Source: Bacteroidia bacterium (GTDB lineage: Bacteria > Bacteroidota > Bacteroidia > J057 > JADKCL01). Taken from it: a DNA stretch of 64,000 nt. The translations under genes and the position numbers were made by a program. Where the stretch lies: contig JACJYV010000004.1 of assembly GCA_020635905.1 (NCBI GenBank), positions 1-64,000 on the forward strand, read 5' to 3'. Shown here in pieces: positions 52,901 to 60,677 of the stretch (positions are counted from its first letter, which is position 1; each line of letters opens with the position of its first letter). The notes beneath the pieces are model-generated. The model was not told the DNA's origin, made no database searches, and worked only from the letters and a program-made list of their open reading frames with translations.

Positions 52901-53900
52901 AGACAGTCTGCCTCCAGATTCGTTCTATGCCAGCCTGGTTTCGATCAGTCATGCCAATTGCTTTTTGAACGATGGCGCCGTAACAGTCATGGGAAATGGA
53001 GGCGTGCCGCCTTATTCCAACTTTTGGAACAGCCTGGAAACCACCGCCTCCATTTCGGGAAAATCTGCGGGCAATTATTACTGCGTGGTTACCGACCAGA
53101 ATAACGTGGATGATACCGTGTTTGTAGAGATTTTCAATAAAATCGTCTGGGAAGGATTTGTGGGATCAACTGCCAACGGAGACACCCTGATGCGCACTGC
53201 ACCCAGCAATGGCTGGGGACAATCAGGCGCCAGGTCGGATAATAAAGCCCTGAATGGCAGCAACGGCAAGGTGGTACACAAGGTCAATTCCATTGGCTAT
53301 AATTACTACATCGGCCTTTCAGATGCAGATACGGACGCCAGCCAGTTCACCATTGACTACGCCTTCTATAATAATAAAGGGAATTTGTACATCCGTGAGC
53401 AAAAAACGGGCTTCTTCCAGAACTATGGCACCGTGGCCGTGGGTGACACCCTGGTGGTCGAGCGCCGCATCAGCAGCATGTACTGGTACCAGAATGGCAA
53501 TCTCCTGCGCAGCATCGGGATTTCTCCTACGGAGACCCTGCGGGTGGACGTCTCACTTTTCTCCGCCAGTACCACCCTGTATGACGTGTATGTCGATTTT
53601 TGCGACACAGTGCCGGGGCAGAAGAGGGGTCTGTCTGGAAATGGCTCGTCGCTCGCAGCTGACGGCTCGCAGCTTTTGATCTATCCTAACCCATCCTCAG
53701 GGGTATTTACCCTGGAGGTGGTCGAATCAGGCAAGGCCAGGCTCGAAACTGTGCTGGGTCAGGAAATCTGGCAGGGTGAAGTGGCCCGCGGGCAAAATCA
53801 GATCCGGCTGCCGCAGGCAGCCGGGGGGATTTATTTGCTTCGGGTTCAGTTTGCCGGGGGAGAGGTCACCCGCCGGGTGATCATAGATCGGACCAGATAA
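49953..53900 (+). CDS. T9SS type A secreted protein: FG-GAP propeller, PKD, SprB repeats and three lectin-like modules
   Basis: A 1315-residue surface protein with a signal peptide (ends I-F-S-Q). Residues about 40-430 hold six integrin-like FG-GAP repeats, each with a calcium loop (D-F-D-N-D-G, D-L-D-N-D-G, D-L-D-G-D-G and so on). A PKD-like domain and an Ig-like domain with C-x-G follow. Three copies of a module of about 150 residues begin near 599, 829 and 1064 (G-W-G-x-x-G-A, Y-Y-I/V-G-L-S, A-F-Y, I/V-R-E, G-D-x-L-x-I/V-x-R), alternating with two SprB-like repeats (P-P-Y-S). The type A sorting domain ends the protein. A repeat-like sequence (53651-53674) is read in frame just before that domain. 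Confidence 0.85.
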   Translation: MKFIRIFFSALLVLFFTSLNQKIFSQTGSVTSFSKVSVTSGSLGNLLGNNYYFGVSLEDLGDFDNDGVRDLAVGAIGYGGKGAVLICLMNSNGTVKSHNVITEGQSGFTATLTAGERFGFDIANIGDLDNDGVTDLVVSQESNSDANFNEGAVYVIFLNSNGTVKNYHKITSLTEVSLAPVLDGNDRFGEGVTALGDLDGDGNEDVAVSAQLDDDGGNGRGAAYVLFLNSNGTLKSFQKISDTAGNFTGILDNLDNFGASIESIGDFDGDGKTDIAVGAVGDADGGSLAGAIWLLYLNSNGTVKGWNKISATVGGMSSGPFSNSYFGYSIANLGDIDGDAVTDIAVGAINELSQRGAMYTIRMNPNGTVKSSLRVTSGFNMPLTLDLQDWFGSGMVGVGDVTGDGKRDIVVAAQNDDDGSSNAGAFYILALDGTVFVSCTANASFTASADTVCIGTTVNFTNTSTGATGYVWRENGTAFATTTNSSRTFSTPGTYTIRLTADDGLSCVDSTEFELVVVGPPSSVITPASSTNLCIGDSVNLVGSGGGAYQWFLNGIAIPAATNSSLYASVAGTYSLEVTQYACSDTDSVVVNIGVQDVMWTDFVNTSASGDTLFETTGSNGWGNKGAASVQVLQPGQDGGVSHLVHENKGIYYVGLSYLNTDASQLSIDHAFYVNKSQLVVREAIGTNLVVGSVTPGDSLVIVRVGSNLTWLKNGTPVYTRVVNSQVSMVADVALFKKNSYLTNVWVTFCSTILPLTAQANVMHNLCANSPSGMISLNPNGGIPPYSYLWSNGDTTSSTDSLDAGSYSVTIYDANGGSLALNYEIFNRISWVDQVNTSSSTDTLVRTLGGNSWGNSGARSLEVMQPNASGSFIHVVHEVNKFYYIGLSDSDPDAGQTSIGWAFYNAKGTLRIREAGSGYFAVHGTVSEGDTLKIERSGSTLYYYKNASLLRSASIQASLPLFVDASIYNDGVTLYDNFCTFCSDSLPPDSFYASLVSISHANCFLNDGAVTVMGNGGVPPYSNFWNSLETTASISGKSAGNYYCVVTDQNNVDDTVFVEIFNKIVWEGFVGSTANGDTLMRTAPSNGWGQSGARSDNKALNGSNGKVVHKVNSIGYNYYIGLSDADTDASQFTIDYAFYNNKGNLYIREQKTGFFQNYGTVAVGDTLVVERRISSMYWYQNGNLLRSIGISPTETLRVDVSLFSASTTLYDVYVDFCDTVPGQKRGLSGNGSSLAADGSQLLIYPNPSSGVFTLEVVESGKARLETVLGQEIWQGEVARGQNQIRLPQAAGGIYLLRVQFAGGEVTRRVIIDRTR

Positions 53901-53940
53901 CCTATCGGGACCATAATTCAGGGCGCTGTGTACAAAAGCG

Positions 53941-53972
53941 TTTGTGAATCAATCCCTAATAAGTTATTTTAG
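53941..53972 (+). promoter_or_regulatory. Promoter for the short T9SS protein gene
   Basis: TTTG at 53941-53944, 20-bp spacer, TATTTTAG at 53965-53972 (one mismatch). About 20 bp before the ATG pair at 53991. Confidence 0.4.
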
Positions 53973-53990
53973 AGCTTGAATTTGTGGCTC

Positions 53991-54515
53991 ATGATGCAAA
54001 AAATTACTGCATTCCTCTTTCTGTTCTGGGGGCTTAGTCTTTCCGCCCAATCCCTGACCCCGACCGTGCTGGCTTCAGCAGGTCAGGCCAATACTGTAGG
54101 AAATTATTATCTGGAATGGACTTTTGGGGAAATGGCCCTGATTGAAACCTTTTCAGCCGGTGGCTATCACCTGACCCAGGGCTTTCACCAGCCCGAAGTT
54201 CGCCTCCCAACATCTGTGATCGAGGACCAGGACTTTCTGGAAGAAATGGTCGTTTTCCCCAACCCCGCGGCTGAAATGGTCAATGTGCGTTACCGCCTCA
54301 AATTGCCCGGCACCATTTCCATTCGTTTATACAGTCTGAATGGGGTATCTGTAATGCTGGAAAGCGAGCACAGTTATGCCGGGGATACCGAAACCCGCGA
54401 ATTCAATCTGGAAAAAATAGCCGCCGGGCTGTATTTTGTCGAAGTGAACTACCGTTCCTTCAACGGTGTGGTCGAAAAGACCATTTTCAAAAAACTTTCT
54501 ATCGTCAATCAGTAA
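53991..54515 (+). CDS. Small T9SS type A sorting-domain protein
   Basis: A 174-residue secreted protein; adjacent ATGs at 53991 and 53994 are both possible starts, and the TTG at 53976 is less likely since the promoter ends at 53972. Signal peptide to S-A-Q-S, then a short domain with the pattern L-A-S-A-G-Q-x-x-x-x-G-N-Y-Y-L-E-W-T-F-G-E and G-Y-H-L-T-Q-G-F-H-Q-P, which recurs in small Bacteroidota T9SS proteins, and a type A sorting domain (V-F-P-N-P-A-A-E, A-A-G-L-Y-F-V-E-V). It is followed after 7 bp by the glycine-rich protein gene, so the two are probably one operon; in similar loci this kind of small protein often precedes tail-fiber-like proteins. Confidence 0.75.
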   Translation: MMQKITAFLFLFWGLSLSAQSLTPTVLASAGQANTVGNYYLEWTFGEMALIETFSAGGYHLTQGFHQPEVRLPTSVIEDQDFLEEMVVFPNPAAEMVNVRYRLKLPGTISIRLYSLNGVSVMLESEHSYAGDTETREFNLEKIAAGLYFVEVNYRSFNGVVEKTIFKKLSIVNQ

Positions 54516-54522
54516 AGAACAC

Positions 54523-56493
54523 ATGAGAAAGCTATTTGGCCTTTTCCTTACCTTTTTTCTGCTCAGCCTGAGCCTCTATGCCCAGGTTCCCCAGGCCATC
54601 AACTACCAGGCCGTGGCCCGCGATCCCCAGGGCTCCGCCCTGATCAATACCAATATCGGGATCAGGATCAGCATCCTTTCAGGCTCTTCGACCGGGCCGG
54701 TCGAGTATGCAGAAACCCATACTGTGACCTCCAACCAGTTTGGTTTGATGAACCTGCGGGTAGGAAACGGCTTTCCTGTGATGGGCACCTTTGCCAACGT
54801 CAACTGGAGCAATGCCAACCAGTGGATGAAAGTGGACATGGACCCCAACGGAGGCACCAACTACATCACCATGGGCACCGCACCTTTGGTTTCTGTGCCT
54901 TTTGCCCTTTACGCCGACAGCGCTGGCTCCGTGGCCATGGGCCTGGGCGATCTGGTTGACGTGGATCTTACGGGCTTGCAGCCCGGACAGGTGCTCCAAT
55001 ACAACGGCACCATGTGGGTCCCTTCCTCTGGTCCCAATTTCTATTACCCGGGTTCAGGGATCGCCATTATCAATGATACCATTCACAACATTCTCTGGGA
55101 CACCCTGGGACTGGATATTTTCCGTGACTGGGGCAATGTGGGCATTGGCACCAATAACATTCACCCCTCTGCTCTGGTTCATCTGGAATCCAAAAAAAGG
55201 GGCTTTTTGCCTCCCCGCATGACCACCGTGCAGCGGGACAGTATTTCTGGTCCTGCCGAGGGTTTGATCATTTATAATACCCAGGACAGCACCCTTCAGT
55301 ACTGGAATGGCGTTTGCTGGTTGCCCGTCAACATGGACGACTGCAATGCCTGTGATTTTAACTTTTCCCTGACTTCGGTTTCCGGGATTATCAACCGCAC
55401 CACCTCGGATTCTGCAGTGACTCAGATTGTGGTCAATCAAACCAATGGCGTACAGCCCATTGGCCTTTTCCTGATCAGCAACCTGCCCCAGGGCGTGACC
55501 ACCACCCTGACCAATCCCACCATCAATGGCTCGGGTATTGCAACCCTCACCGTGCATGCTTCCATTTTCGCCACCCCTGGGACTTATCCCATTGCGATCC
55601 AGGGCATTTGTGGTTCGCTAATCAAAAACCTGATCTACACCGTCAAAATCGACACCTGTTATCAGGTCAATATCATTCAGAATAAGACCGGATATGACCT
55701 GCAGGCCGCAGCCGGCTTGCCCGGACCTGGTACCCCTATATGCGTGGTGGTCAAGGTTTTTCCTGGCATCAATATCGTAAGTGACAGCACCAATATCCCT
55801 GCCTTTACCTCAGGCGGCCTTGATACAAATTCCCACGTGGGGATCTGGAACGACGGAGCATTCCTGGCCAAGGGGGGCGACGGCGGTGCTGGCGGATCTT
55901 TCCAGACCTTCGGTCAGCCCGGGGGAGACGGGGGCGACGCCATTCACCTGACCACCCGCACCACCATTCAGAATAATGGGGTGATTTTCGCTGGTGGCGG
56001 CGGTGGCGGATCGGCCGCCATTGAGATTCTCAGCATTCCCTTCCTGGGCAGCATCAGCGTGGGCGCTGGCGGTGGGGGAGGAGCCCGTCTGGGCAAAGGT
56101 GGCGACGACGGATTCATTCCCCTTCCCATTTTTGACGACGGAATTGACGGAACGGACGGCGTAATCGGGGTTGGTGGTGCTGGTGGAACGCTCAGTATTC
56201 CCATCAGCTTCAGTATTTCGGCTGTGACCATTACCATTACCCCCACGGGAAATGGTGGCCACGGTGGTAACTACGGTGAACCCGGCACCTCTGGAAATGT
56301 CTATGTGAATGTTCAGGTGGCAGTGCCTTTCCTGGGTACGATTTTCAACCAGAATTTCCCCAATCCGCCAGTTAGCAGTTTCCCTCCGGGCGGTCAGCCA
56401 GGTATGTCGGTTAAACGATTCAACCATACCCTGATAGGCTTATTTGATGGAAATTACCTTACTCCCTTCATCAAAGGAGCCATTGGGCCCTGA
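54523..56493 (+). CDS. Secreted tail-fiber-like protein with glycine-rich C-terminal domain
   Basis: A 656-residue protein. The start at 54523 gives a signal peptide (MRKLFGLFLTFFLLSLSLYA); the mature N-terminus (V-P-Q-A-I-N-Y-Q-A-V-A-R-D) is frequent in Bacteroidota fiber-like surface proteins. Around residues 220-280 is a G-N-V-G-I-G-T-N / L-P-P-R-M-T block like phage tail-fiber repeats. Residues about 440-620 are exceptionally glycine-rich (for example A-G-G-G-G-G-G-S and G-A-G-G-G-G-G-A), resembling polyglycine receptor-binding domains at phage tail tips. No T9SS sorting domain is visible at the C-terminus. Probably a surface fiber or adhesin. Confidence 0.7.
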   Translation: MRKLFGLFLTFFLLSLSLYAQVPQAINYQAVARDPQGSALINTNIGIRISILSGSSTGPVEYAETHTVTSNQFGLMNLRVGNGFPVMGTFANVNWSNANQWMKVDMDPNGGTNYITMGTAPLVSVPFALYADSAGSVAMGLGDLVDVDLTGLQPGQVLQYNGTMWVPSSGPNFYYPGSGIAIINDTIHNILWDTLGLDIFRDWGNVGIGTNNIHPSALVHLESKKRGFLPPRMTTVQRDSISGPAEGLIIYNTQDSTLQYWNGVCWLPVNMDDCNACDFNFSLTSVSGIINRTTSDSAVTQIVVNQTNGVQPIGLFLISNLPQGVTTTLTNPTINGSGIATLTVHASIFATPGTYPIAIQGICGSLIKNLIYTVKIDTCYQVNIIQNKTGYDLQAAAGLPGPGTPICVVVKVFPGINIVSDSTNIPAFTSGGLDTNSHVGIWNDGAFLAKGGDGGAGGSFQTFGQPGGDGGDAIHLTTRTTIQNNGVIFAGGGGGGSAAIEILSIPFLGSISVGAGGGGGARLGKGGDDGFIPLPIFDDGIDGTDGVIGVGGAGGTLSIPISFSISAVTITITPTGNGGHGGNYGEPGTSGNVYVNVQVAVPFLGTIFNQNFPNPPVSSFPPGGQPGMSVKRFNHTLIGLFDGNYLTPFIKGAIGP

Positions 56494-56517
56494 TCTTCTT
56501 TGTTTTAAGAGGTTCCT
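56493..56517. repeat. Half copy of the dispersed inverted-repeat element (copy C)
   Basis: Directly at the stop codon of the glycine-rich protein gene, ATCTTCTTTGTTTTAAGAGG followed by TTCCTAC matches, on the minus strand, one arm of the elements at 16475 and 26719 (GGAACC, CT, TAAAACAAAGAAG). The second arm is not found within the next 80 bp. Confidence 0.65.
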
Positions 56518-56592
56518 ACAACTGATTGAAATTGAAAATTCAATTTCCGGGCTAAATTATCTCAGATATTCATAAATTAGCCTGAATAGAGT

Positions 56593-59500
56593 ATGAAAAG
56601 GGTCCGTCTTATTCTTCCTTTTTTGATTTTCCTCATTTCCATGGGGAGCCTTTTCGGCCAGCAGGCACTGCTGGACCGGGCCAATGCGGCCTATCAGGAC
56701 CAGGCCTATGCCGAAGCCATTCCCTTGTATGAAAAGTACCTGAAAAAGCGGGAAAACGGGGACGCCAGTCTCAATCTGGCCGATTCCTATCGTCGCATTC
56801 AGAAATACGAAGAAGCCAGCCATTGGTACCAATGGATCATGGAAGGCGTAGAAGTAAAACCTGTCCATTATTATCGTTATGCCCAGGTGGCCATGGTTTT
56901 GCAGGAATATCAGCAGGCCAAAAAGATATTTACCCGCTATAATCAGATGGTGAGCGATGATCCCCGGCCTGCTTTATTTATTGAAATGATTGATTCGATC
57001 GAAATCAGGCGCAATCATCCCACCCACCACCACATATCGGCCATCAACGTCAATTCCCCTGAAGCTGATTTTGCCCCTATGTACTTTGGGAATCCCTCGA
57101 AAATTGTCTTTTCCTCCTCCCGGGCCCAAGGCAAGCAATTCAAATCCAGTTACGACTTCGACGGACGGCCCTTTCTGGATCTGTACCAAACAGAGGAATC
57201 AGACTCAGGGCGTGAATTTACCCGGCCAGCCCCCTTGAAGGGCACTTTGCAGACCCGTTACCATGAAGGCACCTCTGCTTACGACCCCTGGACGGGCACC
57301 TTTTACTTTACCCGCAATTCCTACGACAAGAAAAAGCTGGGCAAGAACGAGGAAGATGTGGTGAATCTCAAAATCTATTATGGCAAACTGGGACAACTGG
57401 ACTGGAAAAACCTGAAGGGCCTGCCCTTCAACAGCAATAATTACTCGGTGGGGCACCCCGCCATTTCTCCCGACGGAAAGCGTCTCATCTTTGTCTCAGA
57501 CATGCCGGGCGGCTACGGGGGCACCGACCTGTACATGAGTGTGAAAAAGGATTCGCTCTGGTCGGAACCCATCAATCTGGGTTCGTATGTGAATACCTCG
57601 GGCAACGAAATGTTTCCCTTTTTGCATGCCAATGGCACCCTTTACTTTGCCTCTGACGGGCATCCCGGTTTCGGGGGACTGGACATCTTTTCCTCCCGCC
57701 AGCAGGGTCTGTGGCAGCATGTGCGCAACCTCGGCGTACCCGTCAATTCCTCCTACGACGACTTTGGCTACATCAATTCACCCGACCGCAAAACCGGCTA
57801 CTTTGCCTCCAACCGCCCGGGTGGGAGGGGAGGAGACGACATTTATTACTATTACATCAGTCCTCCACCGCCGCCTTGCCCACTTCAGCGCAGTAAAAAT
57901 TACTGCCTGACCTTCTTCGAGAGGAATACGGACCCGGCCCTGCTGGTGGATTCGAGTTTCGTGTATGAATGGAATTTTGGAGATGGCCAAACCCAGCGGG
58001 GCATCACCGTGGACCATTGTTACAAAGGGCCCGGCACTTACACTGTCAGTCTCAATGTGGTGGATGGCGCTTCGGGGGATTTATTCATCAATGTGGCTGA
58101 ATATGAGTTGAATCTGGAAGATCCAACCCAGGTTTACATCGCCAGTCCTGACACGGTTTATGCAAATTCTGAGGTTTATTTCGACGGATCAGAATCGGCC
58201 CTGGAGGCTTGCAATATCAACCAGTATGAATGGGATTTTGGCCGGGGATTTGTCCGCAATGGAATCAGAACGCCTTACATCTTCCGTGAGCCCGGCGAAT
58301 ATGAAATTCGCCTCAGGATAACCGGAGAGGACCCGCTGACCGACTATTGCTCGGCCTGTGCCACCAAAAAACTGGTCATCATTCCCGAGCCTGAAGCCAG
58401 TTTTGGAGAGGACGAAAAACCCCTGATTGGCTCTTTTCGCGATCGGCCTGAGGCGAAAATCAAAGGAGAATGCCTCAGCCAGAATAATCAGTTTTGCTAC
58501 CATTTTTACGAAACAGGCATTCCCCAAAAAGAAAATTCCAACCTGATTTATGAATGGGATCTGGGGGATGGAACCTTGTTGCGGGGCCTGGAAGTCGGGC
58601 ATTGCTATGCCCAACCCGACACTTATCTGGTGAAATTATCCCAGCTGGATCCCCAAACAGAGCAGGTTTTGGCCGTCGTCACCACCTATGAGTTTGTAGT
58701 GGAGGATTTCCCTGACGTTTTTATTGCTGGCCCAAAAACCGTATTGGCCCATTCCAATAATACCTTCTCAGCCATCGCCCAGGAGCGCGGCTGCCGCTTT
58801 TCCACTTACGAATGGAGCACTTCAGACGGACAATTGGTGCAGGGCAATCCCTTTGAGGCTTCCTTTGTGGAGACGGGCGAGCATACCCTCAAAATAACGG
58901 CCAAAGGCCTGACCCGTCGCGCGGACCGTCAGTGTGAATTTTGCCTGGAAAGGAAAATTCTGGTGGTAGATTCCACCTGGTATCAACGCATGGCTGAGCG
59001 GGAGGATTCCCTGTTGGCTGCCCGAAAAGTGGCAATCACCACCCGCACCCAGAATCCCGTGGCCACGGTAAAAACGGCTCAACCGACCGATTCCGTGCCC
59101 AAAGCCTCCGTGAAAACGGCAACCCCGGTGGATTCCGTTCCCAAGGCCACGGTAAAATCCCAAACCCGCCGTTTTGGCGACATCAAGGGAAGCCTGGAAA
59201 ACCATCCCGGCAAAGACCTGTCCTCCTTCCTGGCTGAAAATCCGGGATTATTCCTGTTTGAAGGAAGATTGGTAGATGCAAAAGGGGAACCCCTGGCCAA
59301 AGCAGGGGCCATTCTCAAACTGGAAGGGCCCGAACTGGAAGAAACCTATACCCTGAGCGGGGATGGGGCTCAATTTTACCTGGCGCTGGAACGGGATAAT
59401 ATCTACACCGTGATTGTGGAAAAACAAGGCTATTTTACCCGCCGTCAGACCGTTTCCACCGTGGATGTGGCTCCCAATGTGCTCCTCAAAGAGGATTTTC

Positions 59501-60318
59501 AGATGTTGAAGGCCGAAATGGACCAGATCATAGTGTTGCACAACCTGTATTACGACTACGACAAATGGTATATCCGTGCGGATGCAGCCCGTGAACTGAT
59601 GAAATGGGCGGCCTTTCTCAAGGATAATCCCGCCATAACCGTGGAATTGAGTTCGCATACAGACGCACGCGGCGAGGACGATTACAACCTTTTTCTGGCT
59701 CAGAAGCGGGCGGAGAGTGCAGTGGAATTTTTGCAGGAATTTGGGGTGAAAAAGGAACGCATGGTGGCTGTGGGTTACGGCGAGCAAAAAACCATGAATG
59801 ACTGCGTCAATGGGGTTAATTGCAACGAACTCGCTCACCAGGTCAACCGCCGCACCGAATTCCGCATCATTGGCCTTTCGGGCGAGCTGGCCTCCAAAAT
59901 CAAGTACGATCCCCGTGATCTTTCCAACCTGGGCGCCGCCTACCAGGGGCTGGCCACCCGCCAGGCCGAAATGGTGTATCTCCCGGGAGAAACCCCTGCA
60001 AATACCCCTGAACCCGAAACGGGGACCCAGGTTAATCCTGAAAGCATGGAAGCTGAATCCGATTTTGACAACAGTAAAATGATTTACCGGGTGCAAATCG
60101 GACTTTTCAGCGGGGAAGGCAAACAAATGTACTTCTACAATCTGCGTGAGTACTACCGCGATCTGATCATCGAGAAGGAAGGCGAGCTCAAACGCTATAC
60201 CATTGGCAAATTCAGCCATTATGCCGAAGCCGCCAAAGTCCGTGATATTCTGCAAAAACGTGGCTATTCAGACGCCTTTGTGGTGACCTATTTTCAGGGA
60301 AAAAGGGTGCAGAAATAA
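56593..60318 (+). CDS. Large envelope protein: TPR, PD40, four PKD, carboxypeptidase-regulatory, OmpA and SPOR domains
   Basis: A 1241-residue periplasmic or outer-membrane protein with a signal peptide ending F-G-Q. Parts in order: TPR (25-135), PD40 propeller (145-430, with G-G-T-D-L-Y and Y-F-A-S-D-G), four PKD-like domains (Y-E-W-N-F-G-D-G at about 457, Y-E-W-D-F-G at 545, Y-E-W-D-L-G-D-G at 652, Y-E-W-S-T-S-D-G at 738), a repetitive linker (V-K-T-A-x-P-x-D-S-V-P-K-A, 818-860), a carboxypeptidase-regulatory domain (889-960), an OmpA domain (about 975-1095; S-S-H-T-D-A-R-G, V-N-R-R-T-E-F-R) and a SPOR domain (1160-1236; Y-R-V-Q-I-G-L-F). The first half is homologous to the genes at 2738 and 4970. 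It should hold the cell wall at two sites. Confidence 0.88.
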   Translation: MKRVRLILPFLIFLISMGSLFGQQALLDRANAAYQDQAYAEAIPLYEKYLKKRENGDASLNLADSYRRIQKYEEASHWYQWIMEGVEVKPVHYYRYAQVAMVLQEYQQAKKIFTRYNQMVSDDPRPALFIEMIDSIEIRRNHPTHHHISAINVNSPEADFAPMYFGNPSKIVFSSSRAQGKQFKSSYDFDGRPFLDLYQTEESDSGREFTRPAPLKGTLQTRYHEGTSAYDPWTGTFYFTRNSYDKKKLGKNEEDVVNLKIYYGKLGQLDWKNLKGLPFNSNNYSVGHPAISPDGKRLIFVSDMPGGYGGTDLYMSVKKDSLWSEPINLGSYVNTSGNEMFPFLHANGTLYFASDGHPGFGGLDIFSSRQQGLWQHVRNLGVPVNSSYDDFGYINSPDRKTGYFASNRPGGRGGDDIYYYYISPPPPPCPLQRSKNYCLTFFERNTDPALLVDSSFVYEWNFGDGQTQRGITVDHCYKGPGTYTVSLNVVDGASGDLFINVAEYELNLEDPTQVYIASPDTVYANSEVYFDGSESALEACNINQYEWDFGRGFVRNGIRTPYIFREPGEYEIRLRITGEDPLTDYCSACATKKLVIIPEPEASFGEDEKPLIGSFRDRPEAKIKGECLSQNNQFCYHFYETGIPQKENSNLIYEWDLGDGTLLRGLEVGHCYAQPDTYLVKLSQLDPQTEQVLAVVTTYEFVVEDFPDVFIAGPKTVLAHSNNTFSAIAQERGCRFSTYEWSTSDGQLVQGNPFEASFVETGEHTLKITAKGLTRRADRQCEFCLERKILVVDSTWYQRMAEREDSLLAARKVAITTRTQNPVATVKTAQPTDSVPKASVKTATPVDSVPKATVKSQTRRFGDIKGSLENHPGKDLSSFLAENPGLFLFEGRLVDAKGEPLAKAGAILKLEGPELEETYTLSGDGAQFYLALERDNIYTVIVEKQGYFTRRQTVSTVDVAPNVLLKEDFQMLKAEMDQIIVLHNLYYDYDKWYIRADAARELMKWAAFLKDNPAITVELSSHTDARGEDDYNLFLAQKRAESAVEFLQEFGVKKERMVAVGYGEQKTMNDCVNGVNCNELAHQVNRRTEFRIIGLSGELASKIKYDPRDLSNLGAAYQGLATRQAEMVYLPGETPANTPEPETGTQVNPESMEAESDFDNSKMIYRVQIGLFSGEGKQMYFYNLREYYRDLIIEKEGELKRYTIGKFSHYAEAAKVRDILQKRGYSDAFVVTYFQGKRVQK

Positions 60319-60677
60319 ACCATTTCCGGGTTGTACAAAGGATTAATAGACCTGGATTCTGAGAAACAGTTCAGTTATACATGTTTTGCATATATGAAAT
60401 ATTTTTGCAAAATTCAGGAAACGAACGTCTTATTGAGAAGCCAACCCTGTTCTGGATATTTCAAAAATCGTCGCAAATCTGCATGACGGACTTTTATCCT
60501 GTTTTTACCCCTTAACCCCGGTCAGGCCAGGATTCATCAGGCTCGGGGAGATGGCAAGGGGAGAAATGAATGGAAATTTGCTCTGATTTTTTGAATTTAT
60601 CTGTTAAGGTTCTGTCGGGCAAAATGCCGGTCAGGCTGTATTAACCCAATTCTGAGGAAGAAAAGAAATTCAAAAAG
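60319..60677. other. Intergenic region before the eCIS-leader-like gene
   Basis: 359 bp with no gene. TATTTTTG at 60400-60407 is an exact -7 but has no well-placed -33 and would give a leader of about 270 nt. I see no terminator hairpin after the preceding gene and no repeat-family members. Confidence 0.4.

Noticed and set aside
59248..60255. 335-codon minus-strand frame opposite the OmpA-SPOR protein
   Set aside because: Shadow frame over recognised OmpA and SPOR domains, with no start context of its own.
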